Both the position numbers and the translations under genes were made by a program. A stretch of 64,000 nt of DNA from contig NZ_JTJW01000006.1 of the NCBI RefSeq assembly GCF_000805385.1, forward strand, positions 1,178,001 through 1,242,000. Direction: 5' to 3'. Under the pieces are notes generated by a model. That model saw nothing but the letters and a program-made list of their open reading frames with translations, made no database searches and had not been told where the DNA came from. Positions 56,384 through 64,000 of this stretch are shown here, in pieces. Each line of letters opens with the position of its first letter. The stretch's first letter is position 1. This DNA comes from Mycolicibacterium setense. GTDB lineage: Bacteria; Actinomycetota; Actinomycetes; Mycobacteriales; Mycobacteriaceae.

Positions 56384-57064
56384 GTGACCTCCAACGACTC
56401 AACGCCGCGTCGGGGCCGCCCGCCACGCATCGACCAGAGCGCGATCGTCGCCGCGGTGCGTGAGATCGGCAGTGAGAACGTCACCATGCGCCGGGTTGCC
56501 GAGCACCTCGGTATCAGCCTTCCGGGGCTGTACCACCACGTGAAGAACCAGGACGATCTCCTGAGTCTGGCCGCCGAGAGCGCACTCGTCATGTCGCCAC
56601 CACCGCGGTACACCGGCGAGCACTGGGCAACCTGGATGCGAAGCTACGCGTCGTATATCCGGACAGTGCTGGCCTCCGAGCCGGCGCTGGTGGAGAAGTT
56701 CGTCACGGGCGGGGTGCGCGACGAAATGGAGATGCAGTGCAACGGCGATGCGGTGGAGGTGCTGGCAGAACACGGCCTGGCGCCTGATGACGCGATGGCC
56801 GTGTGGTCCGCGGTGAGCGCGATCGCCATCGGCAGTGTCACCGAGGCGCATCGCGAACACCTGCACGCTGACAGTGGACAGCCGTGGCTCGCCCGGATCT
56901 TCAAACTCCTCGCCAAACGTCCCGTATCCGACTATCCCACGCTGCGTGCAGTTGCCCAGTCCGGTTATGACCCGTTCAGCGATGACACTTTTCAACAACG
57001 AATGACGATGTTGCTCACCGGCATAGCGGTGCAATACGGGCTTCCGCCGGAGCCGACGGGTTAG
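56384..57064 (+). CDS. TetR-family regulator
   Basis: 226 residues. Starts at GTG 56384 with AGGAGG upstream. Helix-turn-helix VTMRRVAEHLGISLPGLYHHVKNQDDLL; C-terminal ligand domain of the TetR_C type. It is divergent from the MDR oxidoreductase with overlapping upstream DNA, so it most likely controls that gene and itself. Confidence 0.9.
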   Translation: MTSNDSTPRRGRPPRIDQSAIVAAVREIGSENVTMRRVAEHLGISLPGLYHHVKNQDDLLSLAAESALVMSPPPRYTGEHWATWMRSYASYIRTVLASEPALVEKFVTGGVRDEMEMQCNGDAVEVLAEHGLAPDDAMAVWSAVSAIAIGSVTEAHREHLHADSGQPWLARIFKLLAKRPVSDYPTLRAVAQSGYDPFSDDTFQQRMTMLLTGIAVQYGLPPEPTG

Positions 57065-57137
57065 CCGGCGCGTCGTCCCCGGTTGATTTTGCTGGTTGTA
57101 GGCAACGGCGTGGCCGATGTGGTGGACAGTTGCCAGT

Positions 57138-57524
57138 ATGAGTAGCCAGAAAGTGCCCAAACCCAGCGACCTCAAATCAGCCGCTCAGGCGGCGGTCGAC
57201 ACGGCCCAGTCCGCCGTGGGGGCCGCGCAGGCGGTGGCGAGCGGCGCGATGCGTATCCCACCTGCGTCGGCTCAGCTCGCCGCGCAGTTGCCCGATTTGC
57301 TCGAGAATCTCGCTGTCGCGACCGAACGGCTGAACACCACGCTCGACCGGACCGAACGGTACATGGCGATGGCCGACCCGATGTTTCGGACGGTAGACCG
57401 CCTGCTGCCGCAACTCGAATCGTTGATCAACACTGGCAACGACGTTTTCCGGATGCTGACCAACATCCCCGGCATCTCGTCCCTGAACCGAATCACCGGC
57501 CGCGGCCAGGCCGGCCGGGACTGA
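57138..57524 (+). CDS. Hypothetical helical protein (coiled-coil-like)
   Basis: 128 residues from ATG 57138. Ala/Gln/Ser-rich helix at 10-40 (SAAQAAVDTAQSAVGAAQAV) and a second long helix (LPDLLENLAVATERLNTTLDRTERYMAM). No signal peptide or membrane helix. Family not recognised; resembles small mycobacterial proteins of unknown function with phasin-like helices, but this is only a resemblance. Confidence 0.6.
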   Translation: MSSQKVPKPSDLKSAAQAAVDTAQSAVGAAQAVASGAMRIPPASAQLAAQLPDLLENLAVATERLNTTLDRTERYMAMADPMFRTVDRLLPQLESLINTGNDVFRMLTNIPGISSLNRITGRGQAGRD

Positions 57525-57549
57525 CAGCGGGTGGTGCAGCACCGCCCGC

Positions 57550-58125
57550 CTACGTGATGCCGAGGACCGCAGCGGTGAAGCGCCAAAGCAGTTGTGTGGC
57601 TTGGTCGGAGTTCGGTGTCGGGGTGACCCGCAGTTGTTGTGCGATGCCGTGGCGCAGGCCGCCGATGACATAGGCGCTCGCACCGTCGGGGTCCAGATCA
57701 GCCGGTAGCTCACCGAGGTCCTGGCCATGGCGGATGTTGGCGGCGGCGTTGTCGATGAGGTCGTGGATATAGGCCGCTTCGAGTTCGGTCAGCTGTGGAT
57801 CACCGGCTGTGCGGTTGAGCAGGATCGGCGCCAGCGGATCGGCGAGGTGGTATGCGACGAAGCGGTGGGTGCGGTTGCGTTCGCGAGTCGCCCAATCGCC
57901 GGTGGGGAGATGGGCATCGGCGATCGCGTGGCGCAACCCGTCGTAGAACGCGTCGTAGATCGCGGTGAGAAGCCCGCTTTTCGAACCGAAGTGGTGGTAG
58001 AGCGCGCCGGTGCTGAGGCCGGCGCGGCGGGTCAGCCCGCTCAGTTCGATGACACCGTTTCCGTGGACGAGTTCGTCGCGGGCGGCGTCGAGTAGTTGTT
58101 GACGCCCGATCGGGGCCCGTGCCAT
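57550..58125 (-). CDS. TetR-family regulator, divergent from a PhyH dioxygenase
   Basis: 191 residues from ATG 58125. Helix-turn-helix LSGLTRRAGLSTGALYHHFGSKSGLLTAIYDAFY. The upstream ATG 58137 would sit inside the operator palindrome, so 58125 is preferred. It probably represses the dioxygenase and itself by binding the palindrome at 58132-58157. Confidence 0.9.
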   Translation of the reverse strand: MARAPIGRQQLLDAARDELVHGNGVIELSGLTRRAGLSTGALYHHFGSKSGLLTAIYDAFYDGLRHAIADAHLPTGDWATRERNRTHRFVAYHLADPLAPILLNRTAGDPQLTELEAAYIHDLIDNAAANIRHGQDLGELPADLDPDGASAYVIGGLRHGIAQQLRVTPTPNSDQATQLLWRFTAAVLGIT

Positions 58126-58131
58126 AGTGCG

Positions 58132-58157
58132 AACCATAACAGAAGTCAGTTATGTTT
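58132..58157. promoter_or_regulatory. TetR operator palindrome
   Basis: Half-sites AACCATAAC (58132-58140) and GTTATGTTT (58149-58157) match as an inverted repeat at 8 of 9 positions, spaced by 8 bases, exactly between the two divergent starts (58125 and 58173). Confidence 0.7.
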
Positions 58158-58172
58158 CGGGTAGGGGCCGCT

Positions 58173-59027
58173 ATGAGCACTGAAGTGACATCGTTGATGG
58201 AGTTGGCCGGCGATCTGGCAGGTACGTATCGACGGACCCGCAGCAGTGGTGAGCAGATCGACCCGAAGGTAGCCGAGGCAGACCTGGCGGCAGTGCTGCG
58301 TGACGGGTATGTGATCCTGCCCGATCTGCTCACCGCGGCCGAGCTCGATGCCATTCGCGACTCTGTTGAGTCGCTGCTGGATCAGCGGGGCCGCAACGGA
58401 TTCGAAGGACGCACAACCCAGCGGGTGTACAGCGTGTTGAACAAGACCCGCAGCTGCGACCACCTCGCCGACCATCCGCGGGTGCTGGCGCTGCTGGATC
58501 GGCTGCTGATGCCGAACTATCTGTTGTCGATGTTGCAGGTGATCAACATTCTGCCGGGGGAGCAGGCCCAGTTCCTGCACACCGACGACGGTTTCTATCC
58601 TTTGCCGAGGCCACGAAAAGCGTTGAGTGCGGCCACGATCTGGGCAATCGACGAGTTCACCGCCGACAACGGGGCCACTGACATCGTCGCCGGTAGCCAC
58701 GAGTGGGGCAACCGGCTGCCCGAATCGGCCGAACGTGAGCCTGTGGTGATGAGTGCCGGATCGTGCGTGTTCTTTCTCGGGACGTTGTGGCATGGCGGAG
58801 GCGCCAACCGAACCGCGAACGCACGCTTGGCGGTGACGGCGCAGTACTGCGAGCCGTGGCTGCGCCCGCAGGAGGCGTTCACCTTGTCGATGACCCGTGA
58901 CACGGTGCGTGCGGTATCCGAAGACATTCGCCGCATGCTCGGCTACAGCATCCACCCGCCATTCATCGGCCAAGTCGACGGCATGCACCCGAAGCGTCTG
59001 CTCGAATCGGGTGCACAGCCCCTCTGA
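58173..59027 (+). CDS. Phytanoyl-CoA-dioxygenase-like (PhyH) Fe(II)/2-oxoglutarate enzyme
   Basis: 284 residues from ATG 58173. Iron-binding triad: H-T-D in FLHTDDGFY, and the distal His in LWHGGGANRT followed by the Arg for 2-oxoglutarate. Also GYVILPDLL near the start. Probable hydroxylase of a fatty or isoprenoid substrate. ATG 58152 is possible, but it lies inside the operator. It is the first plus-strand gene before a convergent desaturase fusion. Confidence 0.87.
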   Translation: MSTEVTSLMELAGDLAGTYRRTRSSGEQIDPKVAEADLAAVLRDGYVILPDLLTAAELDAIRDSVESLLDQRGRNGFEGRTTQRVYSVLNKTRSCDHLADHPRVLALLDRLLMPNYLLSMLQVINILPGEQAQFLHTDDGFYPLPRPRKALSAATIWAIDEFTADNGATDIVAGSHEWGNRLPESAEREPVVMSAGSCVFFLGTLWHGGGANRTANARLAVTAQYCEPWLRPQEAFTLSMTRDTVRAVSEDIRRMLGYSIHPPFIGQVDGMHPKRLLESGAQPL

Positions 59028-59040
59028 TGTATCCCTCGCG

Positions 59041-61047
59041 TCAGGTGTCGTAGTCGACGGCGACTGTGGGGGTCGTCGGATGCGATTGGCAGGTCAGGAT
59101 GAAGCCGGCGTCGACCTCGGCAGTGTTGAGGGCAAAGTTCTGCTCCATCGACACCGCTCCGGTGTTGATCTTGGCTTTGCAGGTGCCACACGCGCCGCCG
59201 AGACAGGCATATGGGGCGTCGATGTTGTTCTTCAGGGCGGATTCGAGGATGGTTTCACCCGCGGCGAGTTCCACGGTGTGCGCCGCGCCGGACAGCGTGA
59301 TGGTCACGTCGGCCCCGACGAAGCCTTCGATGTGTGCGGGTTGCTTTGTGCTGCGGAACAGTTCGAGATGTATCCGCTCGGTCGGCAGCCCGGCAGTCAT
59401 GAGGCCCTCGTGTATGGTCATGACGAGATCGCTTGGGCCGCAGAGGTACCACCGCGCGATCGAGATGGGATCGTCGGCGAGCAGTCGTCGGACCATCGCC
59501 AGGTCGATGCGGCCGCGAAGAGCGGCGGGGTGGTGCGCCTCGGCTGAGCGGATGTGGATGACGCGTAACCGGTCGGCATATCGAGCTTCCAGTTCGTCGA
59601 GTTCGTCGGCGAACATGGTCGACTCTGCGGTGCGGTTGCCGTAGAAGACGGTGAAGCGGCTCTCGGTTTCGATCTCCATGGTGGTGCGCACGATCGACAG
59701 GATCGGCGTGATGCCGCTTCCGGCCGCCACCGCGACGTAGTCGCGCCGGGCCAGTGGTTCAAGGGGTGCACCGAAGCTACCCGTGGGTGTCATCAGCTCC
59801 AAAACATCACCGGCGCGCAGGGTTTCGACCGCGAAGGTTGAGAAGACCCCGCCGGCGATGTGCCGAACTCCGATGGCCAGTTCTCCCGATGCGGCAGAGG
59901 TGCAGATCGAGTAGTTTCGTCGCACCTCCTTCCCATCGATGCGGTGTTTGACGGTCAGATGTTGGCCTGCCTGGAACCGGAATTGGTCGCGGAGGTGATC
60001 GGGAACGTCGAACGTGACCTTGACGCTGTCCGGGGTCAGGGGCTCGACGCGTTTGACCGGGATCGGGTGGGTACTGGCGTGGCGCGCCGCAGACGATCGC
60101 GGCATTCGTACCGGGAGCAGCGCGGCGAGCTTGCCGTTGAGTCGTTTCCACTCGTGGTACTGAGCGGCGTCGAGCTGCTGCCCGAAGACGGTGCTCATTG
60201 CCGAGTCGCGCTCGAGGTAGGCAGCCTCGTTGCGCCGCCAGGCCGCGACGTAGCGGTAGAACGGGACGGAAGGGTGCAGGTGATGGACCAGGTGATAGTT
60301 CTGCGACAAGAGCAGGGGAGTGAGGATCCACTCTGAGCCGACGCGGTTGCGTGTCGCGCGATAGCGATTGTCGCGTTGGGTGTCTTCCAGGTCATGGTGG
60401 GGCAGCCAGTCGAACCACCAAGCCAGCACGAACATCGCCACCCGCTCGGGAATCAGGTAGATCAGCGCGAGGGTCCACAGCTGCCCGGTAAGGGCGGCCG
60501 CCACGATCACCGTCACCGAGACCGTCATCAGGGCAACGGTTTCCAAGATCTCGGTCCGTGGGCGCCGGCGCAGGTTGCGTATCAAGAACCCGATGTATGG
60601 CACGTCCATTGCCGGGAAGCGGATGGGCAGCTGCCACCAGGGCGCGGCGCTGACGAAGTGATCAGGATCGGAGTCACCGTCATTGGTGTTGCGGTGGTGC
60701 TCGATGTGGATGAAGGAGAACGACTTGAACGAGATCAGTGGCGAGACAAAGAACATCGCGACGCGGCCGAAGGCGACGTTGACCCAGCGATGTGAGCTGA
60801 TCGAGTAGTGCGAGGCGTCGTGCAACACGGTGAACAGGATGAAGATCGCCGCGGCGCTCGCGGCGATGGTGGCGAGCGCAGGCAGTGCGTCGGTGACGGC
60901 AGCCCAGGTGGATGCGCTGAAGAGTGCAACCGCGAAGGTGAAGATGCCGACGATCGGCCAGGACAGCGCAGGTACCCGCTCGCCCGGATCAGGCAAGGCA
61001 TGCTGCGAGGGTGCCGGGGGCCGGGAGTCTTGAGCGGTGGTCAACAT
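59041..61047 (-). CDS. Self-contained membrane desaturase/hydroxylase fused to ferredoxin reductase and 2Fe-2S ferredoxin
   Basis: 668 residues from ATG 61047. Residues about 25-330: integral membrane di-iron domain with three His boxes (HDASH 76-80; HIEHH 114-118; HLVHH 252-256) and several membrane helices. About 370-560: FAD/NAD reductase (RRNYSI for FAD, GSGITPILS, W-Y-L-C-G-P-S). C-terminal 90 residues: 2Fe-2S ferredoxin (C-x4-C-x2-C in CLGGACGTC, plus a late Cys in LTCQSHP). Family knowledge: the reductase part resembles the PaaE/KshB type and the di-iron part the beta-carotene hydroxylase/alkane hydroxylase type. The fusion supplies its own electrons from NAD(P)H. It converges with the PhyH gene 13 bases away. 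Confidence 0.9.
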   Translation of the reverse strand: MLTTAQDSRPPAPSQHALPDPGERVPALSWPIVGIFTFAVALFSASTWAAVTDALPALATIAASAAAIFILFTVLHDASHYSISSHRWVNVAFGRVAMFFVSPLISFKSFSFIHIEHHRNTNDGDSDPDHFVSAAPWWQLPIRFPAMDVPYIGFLIRNLRRRPRTEILETVALMTVSVTVIVAAALTGQLWTLALIYLIPERVAMFVLAWWFDWLPHHDLEDTQRDNRYRATRNRVGSEWILTPLLLSQNYHLVHHLHPSVPFYRYVAAWRRNEAAYLERDSAMSTVFGQQLDAAQYHEWKRLNGKLAALLPVRMPRSSAARHASTHPIPVKRVEPLTPDSVKVTFDVPDHLRDQFRFQAGQHLTVKHRIDGKEVRRNYSICTSAASGELAIGVRHIAGGVFSTFAVETLRAGDVLELMTPTGSFGAPLEPLARRDYVAVAAGSGITPILSIVRTTMEIETESRFTVFYGNRTAESTMFADELDELEARYADRLRVIHIRSAEAHHPAALRGRIDLAMVRRLLADDPISIARWYLCGPSDLVMTIHEGLMTAGLPTERIHLELFRSTKQPAHIEGFVGADVTITLSGAAHTVELAAGETILESALKNNIDAPYACLGGACGTCKAKINTGAVSMEQNFALNTAEVDAGFILTCQSHPTTPTVAVDYDT

Positions 61048-61177
61048 CGGAGTCCTTCGCGCTCGGGATGAGATGCCTCGAAACCTATAAACCGCCGACG
61101 TCGGCCAACAAGGCCCTCTCAGCCCTCTCCGGTGTGCCGTCAGCACATCCCGGCGCGCTCGGTCTCCGGCGGTGAGG

Positions 61178-62419
61178 CTACGGCTCGCGCAGTACCGAGG
61201 CCCCCAGCACGTCGCAGACGAGTAGGGCGGCGTGCAGTTCCGCGACCTTGATCGTCGCGGCCCGGCCCCTGCGGTCCTCGGCGCGACGCATCCTTTGCAG
61301 GACCGTGTTCTTGTGGACGCCCAGGGTCTGCGCGGCGGCCGTCAGACTGCCTTGCGCGTCGAGAACGGCCAGCAGTGTGGTGCGCTCGTCCCGCTCTTTC
61401 GCAGCATCACGTGCGAGATCGCCGAGCTGAGCGGCGACGAATGCCCTCGCCGCATCCAGATCGCGCGAGATGGCGTCCACCAGGGCGATATCGCTGAACT
61501 CAGTGATCGATGGCGCCGCGCGCCCAGACAGTTCGATGACCCGGCGCGTACGCAGAGCCTCGAGGTGGGAGGTGCGAAATCCGGCGGACCCCGGATGCGG
61601 CGAGCCCACCGCGATGTGAACCTTCTCGCCGCCGCCTGCCCACTCCGTTGCCATGCCTGTCAGTGGCGTTCTCGGGCTCCCGGTGAGCGATACCCACCCC
61701 CACACACCGAGCGGGCCATCGGTCACGACGAGGGAGTGAGCGGACCCGAGCGACCGACCTACTTGCCGGGCGAGTCCCTCTAGGTCGACACCGCGGTCAT
61801 CGGTCCAGCATGCGAAACCGATCTGCCGACCGGTGAGCCGGTGGCTCAGCACGCGTTCGGCCCGGGCGTTGTCGATCCGTTCGCCGGCGAGCAGTGCCCG
61901 TACGACATCGTCGCGCTCGGCCCTCGCCTGGTTCTGGCGCCGATCGAGCTCGGCGACATACTCGGCAGCCACCAGACTGGAGATGCGGTCGATGTATCGA
62001 AACCCGTACCGCTCGAGATCGACAAACGTCCTCAGCGCGACGGCGGGATCGTCGATCTGGTCAGTCAGCCAGCCGGAGAGCTTGTCGGTGAAGTACTCGT
62101 GGCCCAACCGATAGAACCTCAGCATCACATCGACGCTGTGCCCTCGTGATGCCATTACTCGCGCGTGTTCGAGGGCGGTCACCGGCGCCTCGGCCGCCGT
62201 TACGTCAATCCCATGACGGAACATCGAAAGTACCGCTTCGAGATTCGACGAGCACGATCCCAGGGTCAGGCCGCGAAGCTCGGCGTCGCCGCCAACCTCC
62301 GGTATTCGCTCGGCGATGTATTGGGCCATGTCCTCGGCGAGGTCGGACACATTGGTCAGCAAAGACGCAGCGATACCGCTTCCGACGTCCGCACCATGCG
62401 CCGGCTCCCGCGCGTCCAT
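61178..62419 (-). CDS. PucR/CdaR-family transcription regulator
   Basis: 413 residues. A long N-terminal region of about 340 residues with a GGDEF-like central part is followed by the PucR C-terminal helix-turn-helix (TLLAVLDAQGSLTAAAQTLGVHKNTVLQRMRRAEDRRG). Established role of family: purine catabolism and other nutrient pathways. Its neighbour upstream is the desaturase fusion on the same strand; a TetR gene is divergent. Target unknown. Confidence 0.88.
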   Translation of the reverse strand: MDAREPAHGADVGSGIAASLLTNVSDLAEDMAQYIAERIPEVGGDAELRGLTLGSCSSNLEAVLSMFRHGIDVTAAEAPVTALEHARVMASRGHSVDVMLRFYRLGHEYFTDKLSGWLTDQIDDPAVALRTFVDLERYGFRYIDRISSLVAAEYVAELDRRQNQARAERDDVVRALLAGERIDNARAERVLSHRLTGRQIGFACWTDDRGVDLEGLARQVGRSLGSAHSLVVTDGPLGVWGWVSLTGSPRTPLTGMATEWAGGGEKVHIAVGSPHPGSAGFRTSHLEALRTRRVIELSGRAAPSITEFSDIALVDAISRDLDAARAFVAAQLGDLARDAAKERDERTTLLAVLDAQGSLTAAAQTLGVHKNTVLQRMRRAEDRRGRAATIKVAELHAALLVCDVLGASVLREP

Positions 62420-62607
62420 AACTGCACACTAACGGCGACAGAACGTCGAACGCCGCGGCTCGACACCAGGAGAGCCGTATTCCTGGCGGCCATCCCGGTG
62501 AGTTCAGGATCGGACAGACGGAATGCGTTTCCACATGAAACACTGAATTCCCGTAGCGCTGGCAAGAGCCTTCTGGGCTTCACGATGCTGGAAGTGGAGA
62601 TGACGAC

Positions 62608-63351
62608 GTGGGTGCCGTTCCCACTGCCTCCGATAACCGCGCCGGTGAGGCGCATCCGATCCACGATGCACGTTGGGCTGAACACAATTCGGCCAGGCGT
62701 GCCCGTCTCGTCGAGGCTGCGGTAGCCCTGTTGGACGAGAAGCCGGTTGGCCGCGATGTGAGCGTTGAGGAGATCGCCCACCGGGCCGGTCTGTCCAGGT
62801 CGGTGTTCTACCGGCAGTTCGACAGCCGGGAAGTCTTCGATTGTCGCGTTCGGACGGTCATTCTCGATCAGTGCTTCGACATGTATGCGGCGAACCTCGA
62901 TTTCTCGACGGGATCGATCGATGAGATCGTCTCCAGAACCGCTGGCTCGCTGCTTAATTGGCGGATCGAACACCCTGCCTGGTATGCCTTTCTCGGTACC
63001 GGCCCGACCGATTTCGACAATCCGGAGTCGGACGCGGTCCAGAGCCTCAGTCGCCGCTTCGAGAGGCTTATCGACGCGCTGCTCTCCGAAATCGCACAGT
63101 TGGTCGGCCTCGATTACGCACCGTTGCGAACGTTGCCGTCTGCTGTGGTGGCGATGGTCGACGGCGCCTTCACGCGATGGCTGTCGGATCCGTCGCCGGT
63201 GCAGAGCAGGGCACAGGTTGTGCGTGACGTAGCCGACTTTGCGTGGTACATGCTCGACGGTGCGGCGCGCCGCAGCGGATTGCACGTCGATCGGGGCCAG
63301 ACGGTTGGTGAAGTGATAGCGGCCGCGTCTGGCCCCGCGCCTCCGCATTGA
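62608..63351 (+). CDS. TetR-family regulator
   Basis: 247 residues from GTG 62608. Helix-turn-helix VSVEEIAHRAGLSRSVFYRQFDSREVFD, then a TetR ligand domain. It ends 165 bases before an AurF-like oxygenase gene whose promoter region carries two matching palindromes, so it is a good candidate for the repressor acting there; that is inference from position. Confidence 0.88.
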   Translation: MGAVPTASDNRAGEAHPIHDARWAEHNSARRARLVEAAVALLDEKPVGRDVSVEEIAHRAGLSRSVFYRQFDSREVFDCRVRTVILDQCFDMYAANLDFSTGSIDEIVSRTAGSLLNWRIEHPAWYAFLGTGPTDFDNPESDAVQSLSRRFERLIDALLSEIAQLVGLDYAPLRTLPSAVVAMVDGAFTRWLSDPSPVQSRAQVVRDVADFAWYMLDGAARRSGLHVDRGQTVGEVIAAASGPAPPH

Positions 63352-63413
63352 CTTGGCCCACAAGCGGACGCGCGCCACATGCTGCGCAGTCTGACTGATC
63401 GCCCGCTGCACCC

Positions 63414-63443
63414 TTGACAGGCGTATGGGACAGGGTGTCTCAT
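63414..63443 (+). promoter_or_regulatory. Predicted promoter of the AurF-like gene
   Basis: TTGACA (63414-63419) with TCTCAT (63438-63443) at 18-base spacing. The first operator-like palindrome lies between and over these boxes. Confidence 0.5.
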
Positions 63444-63472
63444 ACCACCAATGAATGGGACTCAGCGTCCCG
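63424..63472. promoter_or_regulatory. Pair of operator-like palindromes
   Basis: Two copies of TGGGAC-N5-GTCYCR: TGGGACAGGGTGTCTCA (63426-63442) and TGGGACTCAGCGTCCCG (63456-63472). Their centres are 30 bases apart, about three helical turns, so two dimers would bind on one face. TetR-type operators of this size are common in mycobacteria. Confidence 0.65.
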
Positions 63473-63516
63473 GTAAATCGACCCGGGTGCTGATCTTGCC
63501 TAGGAGTGGCGACGTC

Positions 63517-64000
63517 ATGGCATTAACGAAGGCGGTCCGTCGGTGGCGGGACGGGATGCAGGTCAGCGACGACGCGGACTACTGCACGAGGCTGGAAACC
63601 CTGTCAGAGGGATCGGTGCACCGCAACTTCCATCCGTACTTGGACATCCCGTGGGATTCGCCGGAGTTCACGGTGACGGAGGATGACCCGCGCTGGGTGC
63701 TGCCCAGAAGTGACCCCATGGGCGCGAACCCGTGGTACCAGGCGCAGCCGCTGGACAAGCAGATCGCGATCGGCATGTGGCGTCAGGCGAACGTCGCCAG
63801 GGCCGGCCTGCAATTCGAGAGCATGCTGATCCGGGGCATTCTGAATTACACGTTCTGGGTGCCCAACGGCAGCCCCGAATACCGGTACTGCCTGCACGAG
63901 GCGGTGGAGGAGTGCAACCACACCCTGATGTTCCAGGAGTTGGTGAACCACACAGGCGTGGACGCTCCGGGTTTGGTGCGGTGGCTCAGATGGATCAATT
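63517..64000 (+). CDS. AurF-like diiron N-oxygenase (partial, runs off the right end)
   Basis: The open frame from ATG 63517 (AGGAG about 11 bases upstream) continues past the last base; 161 residues are visible. Phrases L-Q-F-E-S-M-L-I-R-G-I and E-A-V-E-E-C-N-H-T-L-M-F contain the first ligands of a ferritin-like diiron site (E...E-x-x-H). These resemble AurF, the p-aminobenzoate N-oxygenase family, and mycobacterial relatives annotated as diiron oxygenases. Substrate unknown; the rest of the domain is outside the window. Confidence 0.75.
   Translation, partial: MALTKAVRRWRDGMQVSDDADYCTRLETLSEGSVHRNFHPYLDIPWDSPEFTVTEDDPRWVLPRSDPMGANPWYQAQPLDKQIAIGMWRQANVARAGLQFESMLIRGILNYTFWVPNGSPEYRYCLHEAVEECNHTLMFQELVNHTGVDAPGLVRWLRWIN

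Noticed and set aside
1..64000. CRISPR arrays, transposases, integrases, rRNA
   Set aside because: No regularly spaced repeats, no DDE or recombinase motifs and no rRNA sequence were seen.

Overview
The window reads as a high-GC, rapidly growing mycobacterium (Mycolicibacterium-like). The marks are an MmpL transporter, an MbtH-dependent NRPS with glycopeptidolipid (GPL)-type glycosyltransferases and Gap proteins, the ANTAR regulator PdtaR (very close to M. tuberculosis Rv1626), deazaflavin-dependent enzymes and many TetR regulators.

Bases 1 to about 25.7 kb form one secondary-metabolite locus that resembles, but does not match, the classical GPL locus. In order it holds the C-terminal part of an MmpL, a small secreted haem-binding-type protein, a sulfotransferase coupled to a PapA/condensation-like acyltransferase and a GPL-type glycosyltransferase, a Gap protein, a second glycosyltransferase, a methyltransferase, a second Gap protein, a Zn-ribbon methyltransferase, a TylF-type O-methyltransferase, a third glycosyltransferase, a P450, MbtH and a single 3135-residue NRPS. 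The NRPS reads C-A-T-C-A-T-E-C-T. Its two A domains have the same Thr-like pocket, it has one epimerase, and it ends in a condensation-carrier pair with no A domain and no visible release domain. The parts suggest a small N-acylated, Thr-rich, multiply glycosylated, methylated, oxidised and possibly sulfated lipopeptide exported by MmpL and Gap proteins. Lipid activation, sugar supply and release are not in view, so the locus probably continues to the left.

The locus ends at a strong hairpin, an ICMT-like membrane methyltransferase and a tRNA(CAA) gene whose 3' end faces the locus, a common arrangement for genomic islands. Beyond the tRNA the content looks like ordinary chromosome: pdtaR, a five-gene branched-chain amino-acid-type ABC operon, a small UPF0060 protein, a gluconate regulator/kinase/permease set, RDD and DoxX membrane proteins, an MBL hydrolase, a thioesterase, an M42 peptidase, GtrA, an EamA exporter, a deazaflavin reductase, a polyamine-type ABC transporter (potA-D-B-C), an MFS pump, an NCS1 permease and an epoxide-hydrolase-like enzyme.

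From about 51 to 64 kb the content is more accessory: two membrane proteins of unknown function, two small secreted proteins, a TIGR00027-type methyltransferase, a quinone-reductase-like enzyme, four regulators (three TetR, one PucR), a PhyH-type dioxygenase, a self-contained desaturase/hydroxylase-reductase-ferredoxin fusion, and the start of an AurF-like diiron oxygenase behind two matching operator-like palindromes. I saw no CRISPR array, transposase, integrase or rRNA.
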